From Pseudomonas maumuensis (lineage in GTDB: Bacteria; Pseudomonadota; Gammaproteobacteria; Pseudomonadales; Pseudomonadaceae), in contig NZ_CP077077.1 in the NCBI RefSeq assembly GCF_019139675.1, positions 4,712,001-4,776,000 of the forward strand: DNA of 64,000 nt, read 5' to 3'. Under the pieces are notes generated by a model. That model worked only from the letters and a program-made list of their open reading frames with translations. It searched no databases and was not told the origin of the DNA. Positions 56,171-64,000 of this stretch are shown here, in pieces. The position numbers and the translations under genes are program-made. Every line of letters begins with the position of its first letter. The first letter of the stretch is position 1.

Positions 56171-57331
56171 ATGCTCAAGGCTCTGCGTTACTTCGGCTGG
56201 CCCCTGCTCACCGGTGTGCTGATCGCCATGCTGGTCATCCAGCGCTTCCCCGAATGGGTTGGCCTGCCCAGCCAGGACGTCAACCTGCAACAAGCCCCAC
56301 AAACCACCAAGCTCATGCAGGGCCCGGTCTCCTACGCCGATGCCGTGACCCTGGCCGCGCCCGCGGTGGTCAACCTCTACACCACCAAGGTGGTGAACAA
56401 GAGCGCCCACCCGCTGTTCGAGGATCCACAGTTCCGCCGCTTCTTCGGCGACAACCTGCCCAAGCAGCGGCGTTGGGAGTCGAGCCTGGGCTCGGCGGTA
56501 ATCATGAGCCCGGAAGGCTACCTGCTGACCAACAACCACGTCACCAGCGGCGCCGACCAGATCGTCGTGGCCCTCAAGGATGGCCGCGAAACACTCGCGC
56601 GGGTGATCGGCAGCGATCCGGAAACCGACCTGGCGGTACTGAAGATCGACCTCAAGAGCCTGCCGGCGATCACCATCGGCCGCTCCGACAGCATCCATAT
56701 CGGTGACGTGACCCTGGCCATCGGCAACCCCTTCGGTGTCGGCCAGACCGTGACCATGGGCATCATCAGCGCCACCGGCCGCAACCAGCTGGGCCTGAAC
56801 AACTACGAAGACTTCATCCAGACCGACGCTGCGATCAACCCGGGCAACTCCGGCGGTGCGCTGGTGGATGCCAACGGCAACCTGGTGGGTATCAACACCG
56901 CGATCTTCTCGAAGTCCGGCGGCTCCCAGGGCATTGGCTTCGCCATCCCGGTCAAGCTGGCGCTGGAGGTGATGAAGTCGATCGTCGAGCATGGCCAGGT
57001 GATTCGTGGCTGGCTGGGCATCGAAGTGCAGCCGTTGAGCCAGGAATTGGCCGACTCGTTCGGCATGCAGGGCCGCCCCGGTATCGTCGTGGCGGGGATC
57101 TTCCGCGATGGCCCGGCGGCGCGCGCCGGGTTGCAGCTGGGCGACGTGATCCTGAGCATCAATGGCGAACCGGCCGGCGACGGGCGCAAGTCGATGAACC
57201 AGGTGGCGCGGATCAAGCCCAACGAGAAGATCACCATCGAGGTGGTGCGCAATGGTCAGCAGCTCAAGCTGGTGGCCGAGGTGGGGTTGCGGCCACCACC
57301 AGCGCCGGTGACCGCAAAAGAAGAGAAGTAA
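56171..57331 (+). CDS. algW: Envelope-stress serine protease AlgW (DegS-like)
   Basis: A 386-residue HtrA-family protease with one N-terminal membrane anchor (about 9-24), the protease domain with His123 (LTNNHV), Asp153 (ETDLAVL) and Ser227 (NPGNSGGAL), and one PDZ domain (about 280-370). These positions equal those of P. aeruginosa AlgW. AlgW cuts the anti-sigma factor MucA when its PDZ senses misfolded porin ends, releasing AlgU. The start at 56171 has AGGA upstream. Divergent from ybgI. Confidence 0.96.
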   Translation: MLKALRYFGWPLLTGVLIAMLVIQRFPEWVGLPSQDVNLQQAPQTTKLMQGPVSYADAVTLAAPAVVNLYTTKVVNKSAHPLFEDPQFRRFFGDNLPKQRRWESSLGSAVIMSPEGYLLTNNHVTSGADQIVVALKDGRETLARVIGSDPETDLAVLKIDLKSLPAITIGRSDSIHIGDVTLAIGNPFGVGQTVTMGIISATGRNQLGLNNYEDFIQTDAAINPGNSGGALVDANGNLVGINTAIFSKSGGSQGIGFAIPVKLALEVMKSIVEHGQVIRGWLGIEVQPLSQELADSFGMQGRPGIVVAGIFRDGPAARAGLQLGDVILSINGEPAGDGRKSMNQVARIKPNEKITIEVVRNGQQLKLVAEVGLRPPPAPVTAKEEK

Positions 57332-57372
57332 GGCTACAGGAGTGGGAGCAACTGCCCTGTGTCGTTTGCAAG

Positions 57373-57494
57373 GGCCTCATCGCTGGCAAGCCAGCTCCCA
57401 CAGGAACGGCGCTTGACTCGAGGGCAGCGCGGTCGGAGTGGGAGCCGGCTTGTCGTGGCGACGAACCGCGGCGAAAGGGCCGCGAAGCGGCCCC
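57373..57494. repeat. Paired REP palindrome (degenerate type 1/type 2)
   Basis: The left arm 57373-57403 has the substituted core GCTGGCAAGCCAGCTCCCAC, with compensating changes on both sides of the stem; the right arm 57438-57494 is the longer variant. A half copy (GTGGGAGCAACTGCCCTGTG) precedes it at 57342. It separates convergent algW and aapP. Confidence 0.82.
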
Positions 57495-57501
57495 TGGTAC
57501 A

Positions 57502-58266
57502 TCAATGCAGGATCTGGCTCAGGAACAGCTTGGTCCGGTCACTGCGCGGTCGGTCGAAGAAATCATCCGGCGCCGCCTGCTCGACGATCTCCCCCTTGTC
57601 CATGAAGATCACCCGGTTCGCCACGGTGCGGGCAAAGCCCATCTCGTGGGTCACGCAGAGCATGGTCATGCCATCTTCGGCCAGGCTGACCATGGTATCC
57701 AGCACCTCTTTGACCATCTCCGGGTCCAGCGCCGAAGTCGGTTCGTCGAACAGCATGATCTTCGGTTTCATGCACAGCGCCCGGGCAATCGCCACCCGCT
57801 GCTGCTGACCGCCGGACAACTGCCCTGGGTACTTGTGCGCCTGCTCCGGAATGCGCACGCGCTCGAGGAAGTGCATGGCGATTTCCTCGGCCTTGCGCCG
57901 CGGCAGCTTGCGCACCCACATGGGCGCCAGGGTGCAGTTCTCGAGGATGGTCAGGTGCGGGAACAGGTTGAAGTGCTGGAACACCATGCCCACCTCGCGG
58001 CGGATCGCCTCGATCTGCTTGAGGTCGTTGGTCAGCTCGACGCCGTCGACGACGATACGCCCCTGTTGATGCTCTTCCAGCCGGTTGAGGCAGCGGATGG
58101 TGGTCGACTTGCCCGAGCCCGAAGGCCCGCACAGCACGATGCGCTCGCCCTGGCGCACATTCAGGTTGATGTCCTTGAGCACATGGAACTGGCCGTACCA
58201 CTTGTTCACGCCCTGCATCTGGATGATGCCTTCGGGGCCGGCAGGCTGCTTGATCGCTTCACTCAT
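57502..58266 (-). CDS. aapP: General amino-acid ABC transporter ATP-binding protein
   Basis: A 254-residue ABC ATPase: Walker [11 protein letters not shown], signature [15 protein letters not shown], Walker [13 protein letters not shown], and the switch His in [10 protein letters not shown]. It is typical of polar amino-acid importers. Last gene of aapJQMP; it starts 10 bases after aapM ends, with AGGAG before the chosen ATG. The longer frame would overlap aapM. Confidence 0.96.
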   Translation of the reverse strand: MSEAIKQPAGPEGIIQMQGVNKWYGQFHVLKDINLNVRQGERIVLCGPSGSGKSTTIRCLNRLEEHQQGRIVVDGVELTNDLKQIEAIRREVGMVFQHFNLFPHLTILENCTLAPMWVRKLPRRKAEEIAMHFLERVRIPEQAHKYPGQLSGGQQQRVAIARALCMKPKIMLFDEPTSALDPEMVKEVLDTMVSLAEDGMTMLCVTHEMGFARTVANRVIFMDKGEIVEQAAPDDFFDRPRSDRTKLFLSQILH

Positions 58267-58276
58267 TTCGAAACTC

Positions 58277-59374
58277 CTAACGCTTGTGGCCAGTGTCCAG
58301 CTTGCGCTCCAGATGCATGGAGTAGCGGGACATACCGAAACAGAAAATCCAGAACACCAGGGCGGCGAACACATAGCCCTCGGTCGCCATGCCCAGCCAG
58401 GCAGGGTCGGCAGCGGCCTGCTTGACGCTGTTGAGCAGGTCGAACAGGCCGATGATGATCACCAGGCTCGTGTCCTTGAACAGGGCGATGAAGGTGTTGA
58501 CGATGCCGGGGATCACCAGCTTGAGCGCCTGGGGCAGGATCACCAGGCCCATCGCCCGCCAGTAGCCCAGGCCCATGGCTGCGGCGGCTTCGTACTGGCC
58601 CTTGGGGATGGCCTGCAGGCCGCCGCGCACCACCTCGGCGATGTACGCCGACTGGAACAGGATCACGCCGATCATCGCCCGCAGCAGCTTGTCGAAGCTC
58701 ATGCCTTCGGGTAGGAACAACGGCAGCATCACCGAGGACATGAACAGCACGGTGATCAGCGGCACGCCGCGCCAGAACTCGATGAAGGTCACGCAGACCA
58801 CCTTCACCGCCGGCATGTTCGAGCGCCGCCCCAACGCCAGCAGGATGCCCAGTGGCAAGGCGCCGACAATGCCGACCGTGGCGATCACCAGGGTCAGCAT
58901 CAGGCCGCCCCATTGGCTGGTGGGCACTGTGTCCAGGCCCAGCGTGCCACCGTGCAGCAGGATGTAGGCCAGGATCGGGTACAGCACCAGGAAGCCCAGG
59001 CCGTACACGGCCTTGCGTGGGAAGCGCTTGATGAACAGCGGGGCAGCGCCGAGCACGGCGAGCCACACCGTCAGGTCGACGCGCCAGCGCAGTTCCGTCG
59101 GGTAGTAGCCGTACATGAACTGGCCGAAGCGCTGCTGGATGAACACCCAGCAGGCGCCCTCCTTGGTGCAGTCGGCGCGGGTGGTGCCGACCCAGTTGGC
59201 GTCGATGAACGCCCACTGCACCAGCGGCGGCACGATCAGCCACACCAGGTACAGCGCGAACAATGTCAGCAGGGTGTTGAGCCAGCTGGAAAACAGGTTG
59301 GCCCGCATCCAGGCGAGCACGCCAACGGTCTTCACCGGTGGCGGCATGTCGGGTTTGAAAACATGGGCTGTCAC
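58277..59374 (-). CDS. aapM: General amino-acid ABC transporter permease AapM
   Basis: A 365-residue permease with about eight membrane helices. The family's EAA loop region is seen as [21 protein letters not shown], which contacts the ATPase. [22 protein letters not shown] is the conserved core. It pairs with AapQ, 10 bases upstream, to form the channel. A long N-terminal part with a periplasmic loop ([16 protein letters not shown]) is typical of AapM. Start ATG has GAGGG upstream. Confidence 0.94.
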   Translation of the reverse strand: MTAHVFKPDMPPPVKTVGVLAWMRANLFSSWLNTLLTLFALYLVWLIVPPLVQWAFIDANWVGTTRADCTKEGACWVFIQQRFGQFMYGYYPTELRWRVDLTVWLAVLGAAPLFIKRFPRKAVYGLGFLVLYPILAYILLHGGTLGLDTVPTSQWGGLMLTLVIATVGIVGALPLGILLALGRRSNMPAVKVVCVTFIEFWRGVPLITVLFMSSVMLPLFLPEGMSFDKLLRAMIGVILFQSAYIAEVVRGGLQAIPKGQYEAAAAMGLGYWRAMGLVILPQALKLVIPGIVNTFIALFKDTSLVIIIGLFDLLNSVKQAAADPAWLGMATEGYVFAALVFWIFCFGMSRYSMHLERKLDTGHKR

Positions 59375-59384
59375 GGAAGTACCC

Positions 59385-60563
59385 TCACCGTTCGATCAGC
59401 GCAATGCGCTTGTTGTACCAGTTCATCAACAGCGAAATGCTGATGCTGATGGCGAGATAGACGCTCATGGTGATGGCGATCACCTCGATGGCCTGGCCGG
59501 TCTGGTTGAGCACGGTACCGGCGAACAGCGAAACCATCTCCGGGTAGCCGATACCGGCGGCCAGCGACGAGTTCTTCGCCAGGTTCAGGTACTGGCTGGT
59601 CAGCGGCGGGATGATCACCCGCAAGGCCTGGGGAATGATCACCTTGCGCAGCGTCGGGCCTTCGCGCAGGCCCAGCGAGCGGGCCGCCTCGGTCTGGCCG
59701 TGGCTGACCGAACGGATGCCCGAACGCACGATCTCGGCGATGAACGCCGCGGTGTAGATGGTCAGCGCCAGGGTCAGCGCCAGCAGCTCGGGGATCAGCA
59801 CCCAGCCACCAACGAAGTTGAAGCCCTTGAGCTGCGGCACTTCCCAATGCACCGGGCTGCCGAACAGCAACGCGCACACGCCGGGGATGCCGATCAGCAG
59901 CAGCAGGCCCACCCAGAACTTGTGGAATGGCTGGCCGGTTTCATCGAAACGCTTGTTGGCCAGGCGCACCATCAACACGATGGCGACGATCGCCAGTACC
60001 AGCGCGATCACGAACGGCCAGAAGCCCTCGGCCATCGAGGCGCCGGGCATGTTCAGGCCACGGTTGCTGATGAAGAAGGTGTCGTCGATATTGATGCTGC
60101 CCCGTGGCCCCGGCAGGGTCAGGAACACGGCGAAGTACCAGAACAGGATCTGCAGCAGCGGTGGAATGTTGCGGAAGGTCTCCACGTACACCGTCGCCAG
60201 CTTGTTGATCATCCAGTTCGGCGACAGCCGCGCCACGCCGATGATGAAGCCCAGCAAGGTTGCCAGGATGATGCCGATGAAGGTCACCAGCAGGGTATTG
60301 AGCAGACCGATGACGAACACCCGGGCGTAGCTGTCCGATTCCACGTAGGGGATCAGGTGCTGGGCGATGCCGAAGCCAGCGCTGCGCTCGAGGAAGTCGA
60401 AACCAGAGGTAATGCCCCGGTGCTGCAGGTTGGTCTGGGTGTTGTGGAACAGGTACCAGCCCAGGCCCACCACGAACACCACGGTGAGGATCTGGAACAG
60501 CCACGCGCGCACACGTGGATCGCTAAGGGAAAACCCTTTCCGTGCGCCGATTTGATTTTGCAT
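59385..60563 (-). CDS. aapQ: General amino-acid ABC transporter permease AapQ
   Basis: A 392-residue permease with several helices, including IFWYF-like LLQILFWYFAVFLTL and the EAA-type loop EAARSLGLREGPTLRKVIIP. It forms the channel with AapM. The insert of about 60 residues after IALVLAIVAIVLMVRLANKRF is usual in this subfamily. It follows aapJ after 66 bases holding a strong hairpin, and precedes aapM by 10. Confidence 0.94.
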   Translation of the reverse strand: MQNQIGARKGFSLSDPRVRAWLFQILTVVFVVGLGWYLFHNTQTNLQHRGITSGFDFLERSAGFGIAQHLIPYVESDSYARVFVIGLLNTLLVTFIGIILATLLGFIIGVARLSPNWMINKLATVYVETFRNIPPLLQILFWYFAVFLTLPGPRGSINIDDTFFISNRGLNMPGASMAEGFWPFVIALVLAIVAIVLMVRLANKRFDETGQPFHKFWVGLLLLIGIPGVCALLFGSPVHWEVPQLKGFNFVGGWVLIPELLALTLALTIYTAAFIAEIVRSGIRSVSHGQTEAARSLGLREGPTLRKVIIPQALRVIIPPLTSQYLNLAKNSSLAAGIGYPEMVSLFAGTVLNQTGQAIEVIAITMSVYLAISISISLLMNWYNKRIALIER

Positions 60564-60593
60564 GAAGTGCCCCGAAAAGAAGGGATTCGAACG

Positions 60594-60622
60594 ACCCGCG
60601 GCGGCAGGATGCCGCCGCGGGT
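60594..60622 (-). other. Stem-loop between aapJ and aapQ
   Basis: ACCCGCGGCGGCA (60594-60606) and TGCCGCCGCGGGT (60610-60622) form a perfect 13-base stem with a 3-base loop, just past the aapJ stop. No uridine run follows. Such hairpins protect the binding-protein mRNA and lower expression of the permease genes behind it. Confidence 0.75.
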
Positions 60623-60629
60623 GCAGCCA

Positions 60630-61658
60630 TCAGCGCACAGGTGGCGCGTACTGGATGCCGCCGTTGTTCCACAGGGCATTCATGCCACGGTCGATCTTCA
60701 GGTCGGTGCTCTGGCCCAGGTTCTTCTCGAACACTTCGCCATAGTTGCCGACTTGCTTGACGATCTGCACTACCCAGTCCTTGGGCAGCTTGAGGTCCTT
60801 GCCGTACTCGCCATCGGCGCCCAGCAGGCGGGCGACGTCAGGGTTCTTGGTGGACTTGGCCTCGGCCTCGACGTTCTTCGAAGTGACCCCTGCTTCTTCC
60901 GCGTTGAGCATGGCGAACAGGGTCCACTTGACGATGCTGAACCATTCCTCGTCGCCCTTGCGCACGACAGGGCCCAGGGGCTCCTTGGAGATGGTTTCCG
61001 GCAGCACCACGTACTCGGTCGGCGCGGCCAGCTTGGAGCGCTGGGCGAACAGCTGCGACTTGTCCGAGGTCAGCACGTCGCAACGGCCGGACTCCAGCGA
61101 CTTGGCGCTCTCGTCGGAGGTGTCGAAGGTGATCGGGGTGTACTTCAAGCCATTGGCACGGAAGTAGTCGGAGACGTTCAGTTCGGTGGTGGTACCGGCC
61201 TGGATGCAGATGGTGGCGCCGTCGAGCTCCTTGGCGCTGGAGACACCGAGCTTCTTGTTGGCGAGGAAACCGACGCCGTCGTAGTAGGTGACGCCGGCGA
61301 ACACCAGGCCCATGCCGGCATCGCGCGAGCTGGTCCAGGTGGTGTTGCGCGACAGCACGTCGACCTCGCCGGACTGCAGCGCGGTGAAGCGCTCCTTGGC
61401 GTTGAGCTGGCTGAACTTGACCTTGGTCGCATCGCCGAACACGGCGGCGGCCACGGCGCGGCACACATCGGCGTCGATGCCGACGATCTTGCCCTGTGCG
61501 TCAGGCACCGAGAAGCCGGGAAGACCATCGCTCACGCCACACTGGACGAAGCCCTTCTTCTTCACCGCGTCGAGGGTGGCGCCGGCCTGGGCGAAGCTGG
61601 TGGCGCCCAGCGCGGCGGCGGCGGTCAGGACTGCCAGGGTGGTTTTCAACATCTTCAT
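60630..61658 (-). CDS. aapJ: General amino-acid ABC transporter periplasmic binding protein
   Basis: A 342-residue protein with a cleavable signal (MKMLKTTLAVLTAAAALGAT to about Ala26) and the family-3 solute-binding fold: VRKGF-like VKKKGFVQCGVSDGLPGFSV, GIDADVCRAVAAAVFGD and TYYDGVGFLANKKLG. It captures many L-amino acids in the periplasm for AapQMP. The start at 61658 has GGAGG seven bases upstream; two in-frame TTG codons before it are unlikely. AapJ is longer than glutamate-only relatives such as AatJ (about 300), which supports the name. Confidence 0.95.
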   Translation of the reverse strand: MKMLKTTLAVLTAAAALGATSFAQAGATLDAVKKKGFVQCGVSDGLPGFSVPDAQGKIVGIDADVCRAVAAAVFGDATKVKFSQLNAKERFTALQSGEVDVLSRNTTWTSSRDAGMGLVFAGVTYYDGVGFLANKKLGVSSAKELDGATICIQAGTTTELNVSDYFRANGLKYTPITFDTSDESAKSLESGRCDVLTSDKSQLFAQRSKLAAPTEYVVLPETISKEPLGPVVRKGDEEWFSIVKWTLFAMLNAEEAGVTSKNVEAEAKSTKNPDVARLLGADGEYGKDLKLPKDWVVQIVKQVGNYGEVFEKNLGQSTDLKIDRGMNALWNNGGIQYAPPVR

Positions 61659-62650
<992 letters not shown>

Positions 62651-62742
62651 TTCTGTAGCCCACCCTGCATTGCACTACGCCGCGCCCGATTCTTGCATTA
62701 CACTGCCCGGCGTACATTCCTTAACCAGTTGACGAGACGACC

Positions 62743-64000
62743 GTGCTCAAGGCACTCAAGAAAATTTTCGCCAAGGGAGACGCCGCGCCACAGGCCGCCG
62801 AGCCCGTCGCCGCGACCCCGCCCGCGCCAGCCGCGCAACCGGTTGCCGCCAAGGCCCCGGCGCGCCAGTCCGCCAAGCCCAAGGCCGCCTCCAAGGCCCA
62901 GTCCGAGCCGCAGCCAGCAGGCCAACCACGTGCCGAGCAAGCGCCCAAGGACAAACCGCGCCGCGAACGCAAGCCCAAACCCCAGGCCAGCCTGTGGAAG
63001 CCCGAGGACTTCGTGGTCGAGCCGCAGGAAGGCAAGACCCGCTTCCACGACTTCAAGCTCTCCAACGAGCTGATGCATGCCATCCACGACCTCGGCTTCC
63101 CCTATTGCACGCCGATCCAGGCCCAGGTCCTGGGCTACACCCTGCGCGGCCAGGACGCCATCGGCCGGGCCCAGACCGGCACCGGCAAGACCGCCGCGTT
63201 CCTGATCTCGATCATCTCGCAGCTGCAGCAGACCCCACCGCCCAAAGAGCGCTACATGGGCGAGCCGCGGGCGCTGATCATCGCCCCGACCCGCGAGCTG
63301 GTGGTGCAGATAGCCAAGGATGCCCAGGCCCTGACCAAGTACACCGGCCTGAATGTGATGAGCTTTGTCGGCGGCATGGACTTCGACAAGCAGCTCAAGT
63401 CACTGGAAGCACGCCATTGCGACATCCTGGTGGCCACCCCGGGCCGCCTGCTGGACTTCAACCAGCGCGGCGAGGTGCACCTGGACATGGTCGAGGTGAT
63501 GGTGCTGGACGAGGCCGACCGCATGCTCGACATGGGCTTCATCCCCCAGGTCCGCCAGATCATCCGCCAGACCCCGCCCAAGAGCGAGCGCCAGACCTTG
63601 CTGTTCTCCGCCACCTTCACCGACGATGTGATGAACCTGGCCAAGCAGTGGACCACCAACCCGGCCATCGTCGAGATCGAGCCGGAAAACGTCGCCAGCG
63701 AAACCGTCGAACAGCACGTCTATGCCGTGGCCGGCAGCGACAAGTACAAGCTGCTGTACAACCTGGTCACGCAGAACAAGTGGGAACGGGTGATGGTGTT
63801 CGCCAACCGCAAGGACGAGGTTCGGCGTATCGAGGAAAAGCTGGTGCGTGACGGCATCAACGCCGCCCAACTGTCGGGCGACGTGCCGCAGCACAAGCGG
63901 ATCCGCACCCTGGAAAGCTTCCGTGAAGGGCGTATCACCGTGCTGGTGGCCACCGACGTGGCCGGCCGTGGCATCCATATCGACGGCATCAGCCATGTGA
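62743..64000 (+). CDS. rhlB: RhlB-type ATP-dependent RNA helicase (3' end cut off by window)
   Basis: The frame runs from a GTG at 62743 to the window edge (419 codons). Residues 14-85 are a disordered Ala/Pro/Lys-rich extension. The helicase core then shows [11 protein letters not shown] (Q motif), [11 protein letters not shown] (Walker A), [27 protein letters not shown] and SATF, and the second domain begins with [10 protein letters not shown] and [12 protein letters not shown]. RhlB works with RNase E in mRNA decay. The C-terminal part is missing here. GTG is used because no ATG exists near the start and the N-terminus LKALKKIF is usual. Confidence 0.93.
   Translation, partial: MLKALKKIFAKGDAAPQAAEPVAATPPAPAAQPVAAKAPARQSAKPKAASKAQSEPQPAGQPRAEQAPKDKPRRERKPKPQASLWKPEDFVVEPQEGKTRFHDFKLSNELMHAIHDLGFPYCTPIQAQVLGYTLRGQDAIGRAQTGTGKTAAFLISIISQLQQTPPPKERYMGEPRALIIAPTRELVVQIAKDAQALTKYTGLNVMSFVGGMDFDKQLKSLEARHCDILVATPGRLLDFNQRGEVHLDMVEVMVLDEADRMLDMGFIPQVRQIIRQTPPKSERQTLLFSATFTDDVMNLAKQWTTNPAIVEIEPENVASETVEQHVYAVAGSDKYKLLYNLVTQNKWERVMVFANRKDEVRRIEEKLVRDGINAAQLSGDVPQHKRIRTLESFREGRITVLVATDVAGRGIHIDGISHV

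Overview
The window is a 64 kb piece of a fluorescent Pseudomonas chromosome, most likely from the Pseudomonas putida group. This rests on high GC content, close agreement of the proteins with remembered P. putida and P. aeruginosa proteins, a gene order like that of those genomes, and five copies of paired REP-type palindromes sharing the core GCCGGCAAGCCGGCTCCCAC. I see no prophage, insertion sequence, CRISPR array or tRNA. It is mostly core genome.

Layout. 1-7.9 kb: truncated MdfA-like exporter, MscS-type channel, yajQ, then panE, an orphan sensor kinase and a PduO-type cobalamin adenosyltransferase on the plus strand, followed by a Nudix/ThiE-like fusion and a glutathione transferase on minus. 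8-12.8 kb: argJ, secA and, divergently, the helicase loader dciA. 12.9-30.8 kb: a complete division and cell wall (dcw) cluster on the minus strand, in transcription order mraZ, rsmH, ftsL, ftsI, murE, murF, mraY, murD, ftsW, murG, murC, ddlB, ftsQ, ftsA, ftsZ, lpxC. It has a clear promoter and 10-bp-spaced MraZ boxes at its head and a terminator after lpxC. 31.0-31.4 kb: RNase P RNA.

31.4-36.2 kb repeats the E. coli order rsmI, lpoA, yraN, diaA/gmhA, dolP, with a small lipoprotein added. 36.3-47.4 kb follows the E. coli order sspB, sspA, rpsI, rplM, zapE, zapG, but with the cytochrome bc1 operon petABC inserted between rpsI and sspA, a Tas-like reductase and a GlxA-type regulator between rplM and zapE, and trpS plus a hydrolase between zapE and zapG. 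47.5-52.0 kb is the methionine-degradation locus mdeB-mdeA with the divergent regulator mdeR. 52.1-55.0 kb holds sulfate activation (cysD, fused cysNC), followed by ybgI and the envelope-stress protease algW. 57.5-61.7 kb is the amino-acid ABC importer aapJQMP. The window closes with carboxylesterase estB and the first two thirds of a RhlB-type RNA helicase.

How they work together. The dcw block makes peptidoglycan precursors (murA-independent steps murC-F, mraY, murG, ddlB), polymerises septal wall (ftsW, ftsI) and builds the Z ring (ftsA, ftsZ, ftsQ, ftsL); lpxC commits carbon to lipid A, and lpoA, dolP and algW serve the envelope. mdeA/mdeB split methionine and oxidise the 2-ketobutyrate formed, next to the genes that activate sulfate, so two sulfur pathways sit side by side. 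The window is dominated by known genes. The points most worth a second look are a GmhA that resembles E. coli DiaA but keeps sugar-isomerase residues, a Nudix-ThiE fusion whose second half has lost key residues, and the structured REP pairs.
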